64,000 bases of DNA from Microbacterium oxydans (GTDB taxonomy: Bacteria > Actinomycetota > Actinomycetes > Actinomycetales > Microbacteriaceae), in NCBI RefSeq assembly GCF_000956405.1, contig NZ_JYIV01000019.1:1-64000 (forward strand), in the 5' to 3' direction. How positions within the stretch are numbered: the first letter of the stretch is position 1; each line of letters starts with the position of its first letter. The notes under the pieces were generated by a model, which saw only the letters and a list, made by a program, of their open reading frames with translations, had not been told where the DNA came from and did no database searches. A program made the translations under genes and the position numbers. This document shows positions 1 to 8,530 of this stretch, piece after piece.

Positions 1-1369
1 GCGTCACCCGCCCGCCCGCCGGTGCTGCCACCCGCACGCGGGGGCCAGGAGGAAGATGCAGTTCACACGCCGTCGCCCACGTCTCCCCCGGCTCCGCGTC
101 GTCGATGCGCGCCCGCGTGAGCCGGTACACCCCGTACGGCACGACCGCCACGGCGACTCCGAGTTCGATCGCCTCGGCGACCAGATCCTGCTCCGACGTC
201 TGCTCGAGCCAGCGTCCGCTGTCGAGGTCCGCCGACTCGACGCCGGGATCGATCACGGCGACGCGGCCGGTGAGATCCGGCAGGAGCGCGGCCAACGGAG
301 CGGCGTCCGGATCGGTCACCACCTCCGCCGCATCGAAGCCGGCGCCCTCATCGACGCCGACCGCGGCGAGCACGTGCTCGGTCATCTCGACGAGCGGCAG
401 CAGGGTCGCGGCGTCGAAGATCGCCTGCTCACCCGCGACCCTCTCGCGCGCATAGTCGTTGTCCCCGTCGATCTCGAGCTGATGCCACCCGCTCGCGACC
501 AGCAGAGCAGCGCGCAGCACCACGAGCGGCCAGACCGCCCTCGCCTCCGCGGCGCTCAGCGGCGCATCACGGTGGAAGGCGGCGACCGTCTCGATCACCC
601 GCAGCGGCCGCTCCGGCTCGTGATGCAACATCGATGCCGCGCACACCGCCAGTTCGGCGACGCGCCAGCCGAGCCCCAGGTCACCGAGGTCGAGCACCGT
701 GCGCGGGTGCAGCCGTGAATCCTCGCCGCGCGCCCCCATCACGTTGTCGTCCGTGAGGTCGCCGTGGATCGCCTGCACGGGAAGCCGGTCGGCGAGGGGT
801 TCGAGTGCGGCGTGGGCTCTTGTCGCGGCGCGCAGCACCCGTCCCCGGAGCGCGGCATCGGCGATCGACGGCGCGAGCGCATCGATCTGCTCATACGCGA
901 CGCGCATGTCCCACATCTGCCGACGATCCAGACCGGGGTGCCTGAGCTGTTCCAGTGCTCGCGCAGACGCGGCGGCGAGCACACCGAACTCCGCGAGAAC
1001 CACCGGGGCCAGATATCCGGCATCCACCATCGGCTCACCCGGCGCGAACTCGCTGCGCCGCGCGGCGAACCCGTTCCAGCGCTGGGTGAGCGCGCCGTCG
1101 AGGCCGGGGAGGACCGCGGGGACCTCGACGCCTGCGTCACGATAGGCATCGAGTGCGACGTGCTGCGCCTCGCGCTCGTCATCGCCGAACACCGGGTTGT
1201 CGACCCGCAGCACGCTCTTCGCCCCGTCCGTGGCCGTGAGCAGGAAGTTCCGATCCTGGTTGCTGCCCAGCTCCTCTGCCGTCACCACGATCCCCCAGCA
1301 GTCGAGGGCGATACGTGCGGCATCGGCCGTGCTGACGGCGGGGCGCACCAGGCCCACGTCGCCCGTCAT
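1..1369 (-). CDS. Phosphotransferase / class III aminotransferase multidomain protein (partial, 3' end off window)
   Basis: The frame is open from an ATG at 1369 to the left edge, giving about 456 visible residues; the C-terminus lies outside. The visible part has an aminoglycoside-phosphotransferase/choline-kinase-like fold: a LGSNQDRNF stretch near residue 35, then the catalytic loop IHGDLTDDNV (His202, Asp204, Asn209) and a DLGDLGLGWRVAEL metal-binding region. Near residue 430 a CELHLPPGPRV stretch looks like the start of a peptidase-M23-like domain. In actinobacteria this N-terminal architecture is known from long proteins ending in a PLP-dependent class III aminotransferase; that last domain is inferred, not seen. 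The start overlaps the stop of the upstream hexapeptide gene by 4 bases (ATGA), suggesting translational coupling. A stand-alone phosphotransferase is the alternative. Confidence 0.72.
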   Translation of the reverse strand, partial: MTGDVGLVRPAVSTADAARIALDCWGIVVTAEELGSNQDRNFLLTATDGAKSVLRVDNPVFGDDEREAQHVALDAYRDAGVEVPAVLPGLDGALTQRWNGFAARRSEFAPGEPMVDAGYLAPVVLAEFGVLAAASARALEQLRHPGLDRRQMWDMRVAYEQIDALAPSIADAALRGRVLRAATRAHAALEPLADRLPVQAIHGDLTDDNVMGARGEDSRLHPRTVLDLGDLGLGWRVAELAVCAASMLHHEPERPLRVIETVAAFHRDAPLSAAEARAVWPLVVLRAALLVASGWHQLEIDGDNDYARERVAGEQAIFDAATLLPLVEMTEHVLAAVGVDEGAGFDAAEVVTDPDAAPLAALLPDLTGRVAVIDPGVESADLDSGRWLEQTSEQDLVAEAIELGVAVAVVPYGVYRLTRARIDDAEPGETWATACELHLPPGPRVRVAAPAGGRVT

Positions 1370-1992
1370 GCGCGGTGCTGCCCGCGGTGCGCGTCGTCGA
1401 GGCTCACATCATGCGCATGCCGTGCGAGCGAGCTGCCGTAGCGCTCCGTCAGCTGCACCATCAGGTCGGGGGTGTCCCGGTCGACGCCGAAGACGTGCCC
1501 GGGGAAGTCGAGGTCGGGCTGCGCCGCCGCGATCTCCGCCTCCCGGTCGGGGGAGAACAGCTGCACCGGGTCTCCGACCGCCACCCACCCGATCGGCACG
1601 ACCGTACCCTCCGGCAGCACCGCGCGGCGGAGCACGATCGCGTTGACGCGCACCTCGCAGCGCGGTCCGATCAGGGAGCCGTTGAACACCCGCGACCCCG
1701 AGGCGAGGAATGTCTCCTCCCCCACGGTCGCTCCGGCGATGCTCGACAGCGTGCCCACCAGGGTGTGCGATCCGATGTGCACCGCGTTCGCCGCGGTCGC
1801 CCGGATGAGCGCGTTCTCCATCACGATGACGTGCTCGCCGAGGGTGATCGCGCCTCCCTCCGCGGTGATGACGGCGCCGTGCAGCACCTGGCAGCCGGGC
1901 CCGATCTCCACGTCTCCGGAGACGACGGCGGTGGGGGCGATGACGGCGGTGTCATGGATGCGGGGGCGAGCCCCGAGGTGCTCGTACAACAT
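1366..1992 (-). CDS. Gamma-carbonic-anhydrase-like hexapeptide-repeat protein
   Basis: 208-residue protein with left-handed beta-helix hexapeptide repeats from about residue 12 to 145 (IHDTAVI, VEIGPG, VHIGSH, ATVGEE, SLIGPR), followed by a C-terminal helix. The family covers gamma-type carbonic anhydrases (CaiE/PaaY/YrdA-like) and acyltransferases. The three zinc histidines expected in LHVTH, VGHGA and LHGC contexts are not visible: the equivalent segments read ALIRATA, LVGTLSS and SIAGA. So carbonic anhydrase activity is doubtful, and a scaffold or transferase role is possible. The gene follows mfd on the same strand with 35 bases between and has its own leaderless-type promoter. It overlaps the next gene by ATGA. 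Confidence 0.82.
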   Translation of the reverse strand: MLYEHLGARPRIHDTAVIAPTAVVSGDVEIGPGCQVLHGAVITAEGGAITLGEHVIVMENALIRATAANAVHIGSHTLVGTLSSIAGATVGEETFLASGSRVFNGSLIGPRCEVRVNAIVLRRAVLPEGTVVPIGWVAVGDPVQLFSPDREAEIAAAQPDLDFPGHVFGVDRDTPDLMVQLTERYGSSLARHAHDVSLDDAHRGQHRA

Positions 1993-2004
1993 GCGGCCAG
2001 ACTA
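1993..2004 (-). promoter_or_regulatory. Leaderless-type -10 element before hexapeptide gene
   Basis: TAGTCT at 1999-2004 on the minus strand, then exactly six bases to the ATG at 1992. This TANNNT-N6-start geometry implies transcription starts at or next to the A of ATG. No Shine-Dalgarno sequence is visible. It would allow expression independent of mfd readthrough. Confidence 0.5.
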
Positions 2005-2027
2005 GTACTGCCGCCCGCGGCCGCGCG

Positions 2028-5000
2028 CTACTCGACCTTGACCGGTTCTGGGAAGATCGCGGTGAAGAGCTGACCGACCCATTCGAGCAGCTGCGCATCC
2101 GGCAGGGGTTCGAGACCCACGCCGACCGCAGCCGGCACCGTGGGCATCGGCACGACCAGCGCCTCTCCCCCGGAGACGAGCTTCGCCTTCGGGTACAGAC
2201 GCTGCAGCCGCACCTTGATCGAGTCCTCGAGCCGCGCGGGCGCGATCCGCAGGTTCGACCCCATCACGACGACGTCGGTCAACCCGGCCCGTGCCGCACG
2301 ACGGCGCAGGCGGGAGACGGCGAGCAGCCCCTCGACCTCTTCCGGCGGAGTGCCGTAGCGGTCGACGAGCTCCTCCACGACGAGGTCGATGGCGTCGTCC
2401 TTCGCGGTCGCGGCGGACGCGGCGGAGAGCTTCTGATACGCCTCGAGGCGCAGCCGCTCGCTGTCGATGTAGTACTCGGGGATGCGCGCGTCGAGCGGCA
2501 GCTCCAGCCGCAGCTCCTGACCGGTCTCGACCTCGTCGCCGCGGAAGGTCGCCACGGCCTCGCCGATCATGCGCAGATACAGGTCGAAGCCGACGCCGGC
2601 GATGTGACCGGCCTGCTCGGCACCGAGCATGTTGCCCGCACCGCGCAGCTCCAGGTCCTTGAGCGCGACCTGCATTCCCGAGCCGAGCTCGTTGTTGACC
2701 GCGATGGTCTGCAGACGATCGGCCGCGGTCTCGCTCAGCGGCTTCATCTCGTCGTACAGGAAGTAGGCGTAGGCGCGCTCGCGACCTCGTCCGACGCGGC
2801 CTCGCAGCTGGTGCAGCTGGCTGAGTCCGTACTTGTCGGCACGGTCGATGATGATCGTGTTCGCGTTCGCGATGTCGAGACCGGTCTCGATGATGGTCGT
2901 GGACACGAGCACGTCGAACTTGCGCTCCCAGAAGTCGTCGACCACCTGCTCGAGCTGGTGCTCGGCCATCTGACCGTGTGCGACCGCGATCCGGGCCTCC
3001 GGCACCAGCTCGGCGAGCTCGCTCGCGACACGCTGGATCGACTGCACCCGGTTGTGCACGAAGAACACCTGGCCTTCGCGCAGGATCTCGCGACGGATCG
3101 CTGCAGCCATCTGCTTGTCGCTGCGCGGACCGACGAACGAGAGGATCGGATGCCGGTCCTCCGGAGGCGTCGCCAGGGTCGACATCTCGCGGATGCCGGT
3201 GACCGCCATCTCCAGCGTGCGGGGAATCGGGGTGGCGCTCATCGCGAGGATGTCGACATTCGTCTTCATCTTCTTGAGCGCGTCCTTGTGCTCGACGCCG
3301 AAGCGCTGCTCCTCGTCGATGATCATCAGACCGAGGTCCTTGAAGATGACCTGATCCGTGAGGATGCGGTGGGTGCCGATCACCATGTCGACCGACCCCT
3401 CCAGCAGGCCCTGCAGGGTGAGTCGCGCCTCCTTGTCGGTCTGGAAGCGCGACAGCGGCCGCACCTTGACCGGGAAGCCGGCGAAGCGCTCGGTGAACGT
3501 CTCGAGGTGCTGCTTCACGAGCAGCGTCGTCGGCACGAGCATGGCCACCTGCTTGCCGTCCTGGATCGCCTTGAACGCGGCACGGACGGCGACCTCGGTC
3601 TTGCCGAAGCCCACATCGCCCGAGAGCAGACGGTCCATCGGGATGGGCCGCTCCATGTCGGCCTTGATCTCGTCGATGGTCTGCAGCTGGTCCTGGGTCT
3701 CGGCGAACGGGAAGGCCTCTTCCAGCTCGCGCTGCCAGGGGGTGTCGGGGCCGAACGCGTGGCCCTTCGCGCTCATGCGGGCGGAGTACAGCTTCACGAG
3801 CTCGACCGCGATGTCGCGGACGGCCTTGCGTGCCTTGCCCTTGGCCTGCGACCAGTCGCTGCCGCCCATCTTGGAGAGTGTGGGCGCCTCGCCGCCGACG
3901 TACTTCGAGAGCAGGTCGAGCTGATCGGTCGGAACGAACAGCTTGTCGCCGGGGTACCCGCGCTTGGAGGGCGCGTACTCGAGCACGAGGTAGTCGCGGG
4001 TGGACTTCGTGGCGTTGCGTCCGCCGGTCGACACCTCGCGCTGGGTCATCTCGACGAAGCGGCCGATGCCGTGAGTGGAGTGCACCACGAAGTCACCCGG
4101 CTTGAGCTGCAGCGGGTCGACCACGTTCTTGCGACGGGACGCGAGCTTCTTGACCACGCGCTGGTCGCCGCCGATCGTGCGGCCGTAGAACTCGTTGTCG
4201 GTGAGGACCGCGAGCTTCGCCTCCGCCACCTGGAAGCCGGCTTCCACGGACCCGGTGACCAGCGTCGCGACGCCGCCCTCCGGTGCCTCGATGAGGGTCT
4301 CGACGACTCGGGCGGCCAGGCCGCGGTCGGCGAGCACGTCGCGTGCGCGGTCGACCAGACCGCCACCCGCCGCGATCACGACGACGCGCCACCCGTCCGT
4401 CAGCTTCGCCTCGACGAACGAGATCGCTCCGTCGACGTTGCCGTGGAACGAAGGGATGACCGCGGCGCCGAGGTTCGTGGCGTCGACATCGCCCTCGCCG
4501 AGCCCGGCTCCGAACGGGCTGAGCCGCCACCACACGCCGTCCCGACCGCGCACGACGTCGCGCAGTTCCGCGATCGTGAGGAAGTCGCCGGCGCCGAGGT
4601 CGATGGGAGCCGATGCCCCCGAGGTCGCAGCGCTCCACGCGGCGTCGAGGAACTCGCGGTTCGTGTCGCCGAGCGTGATGGCGCGTGCGCTCGAACGCTC
4701 CGGGTCGATGATCGCCGTGGCGCTGCCGACCGGAAGGTACTCGGCCAACGACTTCAGCGGCCCCGCGACGGCGGGAAGCAGCGACTCCATGCCCTCGACC
4801 GGGATCCCCTCGGCCATCTTCTCGAGCATTCCCGAGATCGCGGGGAAGCCTCCGACCAGGGCGCGGGCACGATCGCGGACCTCTGCGGTGAGCAGCAGCT
4901 CGCGGGTGGGAGGCAGATCGACGCCGGTGACATCGCCGGGCAGCGAGCGCTGATCGGCGACCGAGAACGCGCGGATCTGATCGATCTCGTCGCCGAAGAA

Positions 5001-5603
5001 CTCGACGCGATACGGATGTTCCGAGGTCGGAGGGAAGACGTCGAGGATGCCGCCACGCACCGCGAACTCACCGCGACGGGACACCATGTCGACGCGCGAG
5101 TAGGCGCGCTCGACCAGCTGCTCCACCACATGGTCGAGCTCGTTCCCTCGACTGCCGACCGCGAGTTCGAGCGGGGCGATCTCGCCCAGATTGCCCGCGA
5201 TCGGCTGGAGCGCGGCGCGCACGGACGCCACCACGACGAGCGGGTGATCGCCCGACCACTCGGCGATCCGGCGCAGGGTCTGCAGCCGGAGGCCGACCGT
5301 GTCGGGGCTCGGGCTGAGCCGCTCGTGCGGCAGCGTCTCCCAGGCCGGGAAGGTCAGCACATCGGCGTCGGGAAGGTACGCGTGCATCGCGAGCGCGAGG
5401 CTCTCGGCCCTGCGCCCCGTGGGGACGACGGCGAGGAGGGCGGCCGGGTGCCCTGCCGCGGCGCGCTTCTCGATCAACCCGGCGAGCGCAGGCGCATCGA
5501 GCCCGTCGACCAGGCCGATATCGGCGTCGGTGCGCGCCCAGGTGAGGGCATCGCGGTACAGAGACGCCTCTTCCAAGGCGCGCAGAATCCCCGGAACAGT
5601 CAC
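2028..5603 (-). CDS. mfd: Transcription-repair coupling factor Mfd
   Basis: 1191 residues, the usual length for Mfd. The protein recognises RNA polymerase stalled at lesions, pushes it off with an ATP-driven translocase and recruits UvrA. Visible layout: UvrB-like N-terminal domains; the RNA-polymerase interaction domain around residue 505 (VVHSTHGIGRF); a RecG-like SF2 translocase with Walker A SGDVGFGKTE near 664 and Walker B DEEQ near 762, followed by MSATPIPRTL; motif VI QLRGRVGRGRERAYA; and a C-terminal TRCF domain from about 1030. The start is GTG (GTG ACT GTT CCG) preceded by a leaderless-type promoter. Long open frames on the plus strand opposite this gene are shadows. The neighbouring genes downstream show no obvious repair role. 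Confidence 0.98.
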   Translation of the reverse strand: MTVPGILRALEEASLYRDALTWARTDADIGLVDGLDAPALAGLIEKRAAAGHPAALLAVVPTGRRAESLALAMHAYLPDADVLTFPAWETLPHERLSPSPDTVGLRLQTLRRIAEWSGDHPLVVVASVRAALQPIAGNLGEIAPLELAVGSRGNELDHVVEQLVERAYSRVDMVSRRGEFAVRGGILDVFPPTSEHPYRVEFFGDEIDQIRAFSVADQRSLPGDVTGVDLPPTRELLLTAEVRDRARALVGGFPAISGMLEKMAEGIPVEGMESLLPAVAGPLKSLAEYLPVGSATAIIDPERSSARAITLGDTNREFLDAAWSAATSGASAPIDLGAGDFLTIAELRDVVRGRDGVWWRLSPFGAGLGEGDVDATNLGAAVIPSFHGNVDGAISFVEAKLTDGWRVVVIAAGGGLVDRARDVLADRGLAARVVETLIEAPEGGVATLVTGSVEAGFQVAEAKLAVLTDNEFYGRTIGGDQRVVKKLASRRKNVVDPLQLKPGDFVVHSTHGIGRFVEMTQREVSTGGRNATKSTRDYLVLEYAPSKRGYPGDKLFVPTDQLDLLSKYVGGEAPTLSKMGGSDWSQAKGKARKAVRDIAVELVKLYSARMSAKGHAFGPDTPWQRELEEAFPFAETQDQLQTIDEIKADMERPIPMDRLLSGDVGFGKTEVAVRAAFKAIQDGKQVAMLVPTTLLVKQHLETFTERFAGFPVKVRPLSRFQTDKEARLTLQGLLEGSVDMVIGTHRILTDQVIFKDLGLMIIDEEQRFGVEHKDALKKMKTNVDILAMSATPIPRTLEMAVTGIREMSTLATPPEDRHPILSFVGPRSDKQMAAAIRREILREGQVFFVHNRVQSIQRVASELAELVPEARIAVAHGQMAEHQLEQVVDDFWERKFDVLVSTTIIETGLDIANANTIIIDRADKYGLSQLHQLRGRVGRGRERAYAYFLYDEMKPLSETAADRLQTIAVNNELGSGMQVALKDLELRGAGNMLGAEQAGHIAGVGFDLYLRMIGEAVATFRGDEVETGQELRLELPLDARIPEYYIDSERLRLEAYQKLSAASAATAKDDAIDLVVEELVDRYGTPPEEVEGLLAVSRLRRRAARAGLTDVVVMGSNLRIAPARLEDSIKVRLQRLYPKAKLVSGGEALVVPMPTVPAAVGVGLEPLPDAQLLEWVGQLFTAIFPEPVKVE

Positions 5604-5615
5604 CGGACAAGACTA
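5604..5615 (-). promoter_or_regulatory. Leaderless-type -10 element before mfd
   Basis: TAGTCT (5610-5615, minus strand) lies exactly six bases before the GTG start of mfd. It is the same hexamer and spacing as before the hexapeptide gene at 1992. No Shine-Dalgarno is present. Confidence 0.5.
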
Positions 5616-5669
5616 GTCGCGCCCACGGACACTCCGGCCGCTCCGCGTTCGCAGGGGCACAGGTCTTCG

Positions 5670-5681
5670 TAGGCTGTCGGG
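5670..5681 (+). promoter_or_regulatory. Leaderless-type -10 element before GNAT gene
   Basis: TAGGCT at 5670-5675 followed by six bases and the ATG at 5682; no Shine-Dalgarno. It shares a 78-base divergent intergenic region with the mfd promoter. Confidence 0.45.
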
Positions 5682-6245
5682 ATGCGATCCGTCGACCTCA
5701 CCACCGAACGTCTCGTCCTGCGCGCCCCGACGGAGGCCGACATCGATGCGATCACAGACGCCTGTCAGGACCCGGAGATCCCGCGCTGGACGACCGTCCC
5801 GAGCCCCTATTCGCGCGAGGACGCCGCGGAGTTCGTGCGCCTCGTCGCGGAGCAGTGGGACACGGAGTCGGAGGCCGTCTGGGGCATGTACGCGGATGGC
5901 GAGCTCGTCGGCATGATCGGGCTGCACAACAGGACCGAGCACTTCACGGGTGCGACCGCCGAGCTCGGCTACTGGGTGACGGAGGCCGCCAGGGGCAAGG
6001 GGTATCTCGCGGAAGCAGGCAGGGCCGTGGTCGACTGGGGGTTCGTCGGGCTCCGACTGGTGCGCATCCGCTGGCAGGCCGTCGCGGGCAACGTCCCCTC
6101 CGCCCGCGCCGCGCGCGCACTCGGCTTCCGGTACGAGGGCCTGCAACGGCAGGCGCTCACGAGCCCGCGCGGCCGGGACGACGGCTGGATGGCCGGGCTG
6201 CTGCCGAGCGACGACCGCACCCCCGTGGACTGGCCCATCCTCTGA
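5682..6245 (+). CDS. GNAT N-acetyltransferase, RimJ/RimL type
   Basis: 187-residue acetyl-CoA-dependent N-acetyltransferase of the RimJ/RimL subfamily, which acetylates protein N-termini or small amines. The N-terminal strand LTTERLVLRAPTEADIDAI is typical of the family. The acetyl-CoA pyrophosphate loop is ARGKGY at residues 103-108 after AELGYWV, and the C-terminal half carries the family signature VAGNVPSARAARALGFRYEG. Length is normal. Transcribed divergently from mfd and followed 74 bases later by the Fpg-like gene on the same strand. The substrate cannot be read from sequence. Confidence 0.88.
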   Translation: MRSVDLTTERLVLRAPTEADIDAITDACQDPEIPRWTTVPSPYSREDAAEFVRLVAEQWDTESEAVWGMYADGELVGMIGLHNRTEHFTGATAELGYWVTEAARGKGYLAEAGRAVVDWGFVGLRLVRIRWQAVAGNVPSARAARALGFRYEGLQRQALTSPRGRDDGWMAGLLPSDDRTPVDWPIL

Positions 6246-6307
6246 GGTTCGTGACCGCGCGAGCGATGACCTCGGCAGCCGAGCGTGACAGTGTCGGCGG
6301 CCGGTGA

Positions 6308-6319
6308 CAGGATGAACGC
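6308..6319 (+). promoter_or_regulatory. Possible leaderless-type -10 before Fpg/Nei gene
   Basis: CAGGAT (6308-6313) sits six bases before the ATG at 6320. The first base deviates from TANNNT, so support is moderate. The surrounding string GACAGGATGAACGCATG is nearly identical to the start region of the TetR gene at 54081. Confidence 0.35.
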
Positions 6320-7183
6320 ATGCCGGAGATGCCGGAAGTCCAGGGCCTGTCCACCTTCCTCGCCGAGCGCGCCGTAGGGCACACGATCACGCGCGCGACC
6401 GTCTCGGCGATCGCCGCGCTGAAGACGTACGACCCGCCGATCCACGCGCTTCAGGGGCAGACGATCACGGCGTCCACCCGTCTCGGCAAGTTCATCGTGC
6501 TCTCCTGCGGCGACGACCTGCACCTGGTGTTCCACCTCGCGAAGGCCGGCTGGCTGCGCTGGTACGAGGCGCTCCCCGCGACGCTCATCAAACCGGGCAA
6601 ATCCCCCATCGCCCTGCGCATCGCGCTCGACGACGCCAGCGGGTTCGATCTCACCGAGGCGGGCACGAAGAAGTCGCTCGCGGTGTATGTCGTCCGCGAT
6701 CCGCAGGAGGTGCCGGGCATCGCCAGGCTCGGCCCCGATCCGCTCGACGAGACGTTCACGCGTGAGACGTTCGCCGCCCTGCTCGACGGCCGCCGCATGC
6801 AGATCAAGGGGCTGTTGCGTGACCAGGCGGTGATCGCGGGCATCGGCAACGCGTACTCGGACGAGATCCTGCACGCCGCCCGCATGTCGCCGTACGCGAT
6901 CGCCGGCACGCTCGACGACGCCGAGATCGATCGCCTCTTCGACGCCATGCGCGAGACGCTGACCGAAGCGGTGGCGGAGGCCTCCGGCAAGCCCCCGGCG
7001 GACCTGAAGGATGCGAAGCGCCGCGGGATGCAGGTGCACGCACGCCGAGGAGAGGCCTGCCCGGTGTGCGGCGACACGGTCCGCAGCGTGTTCTTCGCCG
7101 ACCGTTCGCTCGAGTACTGCCCCACCTGCCAGACGGGCGGCAAGGTGCTCGCCGACCGGCGCCTCTCCCGACTTCTCAAGTGA
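6320..7183 (+). CDS. Fpg/Nei-family DNA glycosylase
   Basis: 287 residues. Bifunctional DNA glycosylase/AP lyase that removes oxidised bases. The mature N-terminus would be Pro2-Glu3 (MPEMPEV), the proline being the catalytic nucleophile. The conserved beta-lysine is Lys57 in RLGKFIV, the helix-two-turn-helix signature GIGNAYSDEI is at 174-183, and a C-terminal zinc finger has Cys247, Cys250, Cys267 and Cys270. EVQGL instead of EVE after the N-terminus and the overall divergence suggest an actinobacterial Nei/Fpg paralogue rather than canonical MutM. Whether it prefers 8-oxoG or oxidised pyrimidines cannot be decided here. Confidence 0.93.
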   Translation: MPEMPEVQGLSTFLAERAVGHTITRATVSAIAALKTYDPPIHALQGQTITASTRLGKFIVLSCGDDLHLVFHLAKAGWLRWYEALPATLIKPGKSPIALRIALDDASGFDLTEAGTKKSLAVYVVRDPQEVPGIARLGPDPLDETFTRETFAALLDGRRMQIKGLLRDQAVIAGIGNAYSDEILHAARMSPYAIAGTLDDAEIDRLFDAMRETLTEAVAEASGKPPADLKDAKRRGMQVHARRGEACPVCGDTVRSVFFADRSLEYCPTCQTGGKVLADRRLSRLLK

Positions 7184-7245
7184 CGTGGAGCGCGAGACGT
7201 GCGCCGTTGCATGTCTCGGAATGAAATCTGCGCGGACGCGTTGAC

Positions 7246-7251
7246 TACACT
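7246..7251 (+). promoter_or_regulatory. Probable -10 element of the riboflavin operon
   Basis: TACACT at 7246-7251 would place the transcription start near 7258-7262, immediately before helix P1 of the FMN riboswitch. No convincing -35 is seen. Confidence 0.45.
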
Positions 7252-7262
7252 CAGATCAACAA

Positions 7263-7403
7263 CGTGCTCCGGGGTCGGTGGGAATCCGAACCGGCGGTGA
7301 CAGTCCGCGAGCGTCTCGAGAGATCGAGGTGCCGATCCGGTGGAATTCCGGGACCGACGGTGATGCGAGGGAGACCTCGCTAGTCCGGAAGGGAGGCAGC
7401 ACG
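7263..7403 (+). promoter_or_regulatory. FMN riboswitch (RFN element)
   Basis: Classic RFN element upstream of ribD. Closing helix P1 pairs CGTGCT (7263-7268) with AGCACG (7398-7403). Between them are the conserved blocks GGGGTCGGTGGGAATCCGAA, CCGGCGGTGACAGTCCGCGA, GACCGACGGTGA and AGTCCGGAAGGGAGG. FMN binding represses the downstream biosynthetic operon. ribD starts 66 bases after the element, preceded by a strong Shine-Dalgarno (GAGGAGG). No obvious intrinsic terminator with a U-run lies between, so control may act at translation initiation or through Rho. Confidence 0.96.
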
Positions 7404-7468
7404 AGGCGCATGCGTGCGTCCGTTCCGCCATCCCTGCCCGAACCCGGAGCCTCAGAGGAGGACGACGG

Positions 7469-8530
7469 ATGGCAGTGAACGCGGCAGAGCGCCACGCGAT
7501 GGATCGCGCGCTCCACCTCGCCGCCCGCGGGCCCCGTGGAGTGAACCCGCAGGTCGGCGCGGTCATCCTCTCCCCCGACGGCACCGTCCTCGCCGAGGGC
7601 TGGCACCACGGCGCCGGCACTCCGCACGCCGAGGTCGACGCGCTTTCGAAGCTCGCTCCTGGCGAGGCCGAAGGAGCGACGGCCGTGGTCACCCTCGAAC
7701 CCTGCAACCACACCGGCCGCACCGGTCCCTGCGCGGTCGCGCTGATCGAGGCGGGCGTCTCCCGGGTGGTCTACGCGCTCGACGATCCCGGCGCCGTGTC
7801 CGGCGGTGGCGCAGAACGCCTGCGCGCTGCCGGCGTCGAGGTCGAGTCCGGCGAGCAGGCGGATGCCGCGCACGCCCTCATCGCCGGATGGCTGACCGCC
7901 CAGCGGCTCGGCCGTCCGCACATCACGGTCAAGTGGGCGCAGAGCATCGACGGTCGCGCCGCCGCCGACGACGGATCGAGTCGGTGGATCACCGGACCGG
8001 CAGCTCGCGCCGACGTGCACCGTCGCCGGGCAGAGGCCGATGCGATCGCCGTCGGCACGGGGACGGTGCTCTCCGACGATCCCGCACTCACGGCCCGCGA
8101 GGGTGACGCCCTGCTCCCGCATCAGCCGATCCCCGTGATCATCGGAACGCGGCCCACACCCGCCGCGGCCGCCGTGCATCGCCACCCGCAGACGCCCCTG
8201 TTCTTCGACACCCGCGACCTGCACGCCGTCGCGGCCGACCTCCACGCCCGCGGCGTGCAGAGCATGTTCGTGGAAGGCGGACCGACGCTCGCCAGCGCGT
8301 TCATCGCGGCGGGGCTCGCCGACCGGGTACTCGCGTACATCGCGCCCGTGCTGCTGGGCGGACGCCGACTCGCCCTGACCGAGATCGGGGTCGGATCCAT
8401 CGACGAGGCGCGCCGCCTGGTCGTCGACGAGTGGGTGCCTCTCGGCGAGGATCTGCTCGCGATCGCACACCCCGCGGACACGGGGGACCCTGCGCATCCC
8501 ACGAACCCCCAGAGCGAAGGAGCCGCCTGA
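7469..8530 (+). CDS. ribD: Riboflavin biosynthesis bifunctional deaminase/reductase RibD
   Basis: 353 residues. Converts diaminohydroxyphosphoribosylamino-pyrimidine to 5-amino-6-ribitylamino-uracil phosphate in two steps. The N-terminal zinc deaminase domain has HAE at 53-55 (His53, Glu55) and PCNHTGRTGPC with Cys79 and Cys88. The C-terminal reductase domain begins around residue 148 (HITVKWAQSIDGRAA) and contains the NADPH-binding stretch MFVEGGPTLASAF. First gene of the operon behind the FMN riboswitch. Its TGA shares one base with the ATG of ribE. Confidence 0.97.
   Translation: MAVNAAERHAMDRALHLAARGPRGVNPQVGAVILSPDGTVLAEGWHHGAGTPHAEVDALSKLAPGEAEGATAVVTLEPCNHTGRTGPCAVALIEAGVSRVVYALDDPGAVSGGGAERLRAAGVEVESGEQADAAHALIAGWLTAQRLGRPHITVKWAQSIDGRAAADDGSSRWITGPAARADVHRRRAEADAIAVGTGTVLSDDPALTAREGDALLPHQPIPVIIGTRPTPAAAAVHRHPQTPLFFDTRDLHAVAADLHARGVQSMFVEGGPTLASAFIAAGLADRVLAYIAPVLLGGRRLALTEIGVGSIDEARRLVVDEWVPLGEDLLAIAHPADTGDPAHPTNPQSEGAA

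Noticed and set aside
2604..5672. A 1022-codon open frame on the plus strand opposite mfd
   Set aside because: Antisense shadow in GC-rich DNA: composition is repetitive Arg/Leu/Val/Asp, with no domain, while mfd on the other strand is unambiguous.
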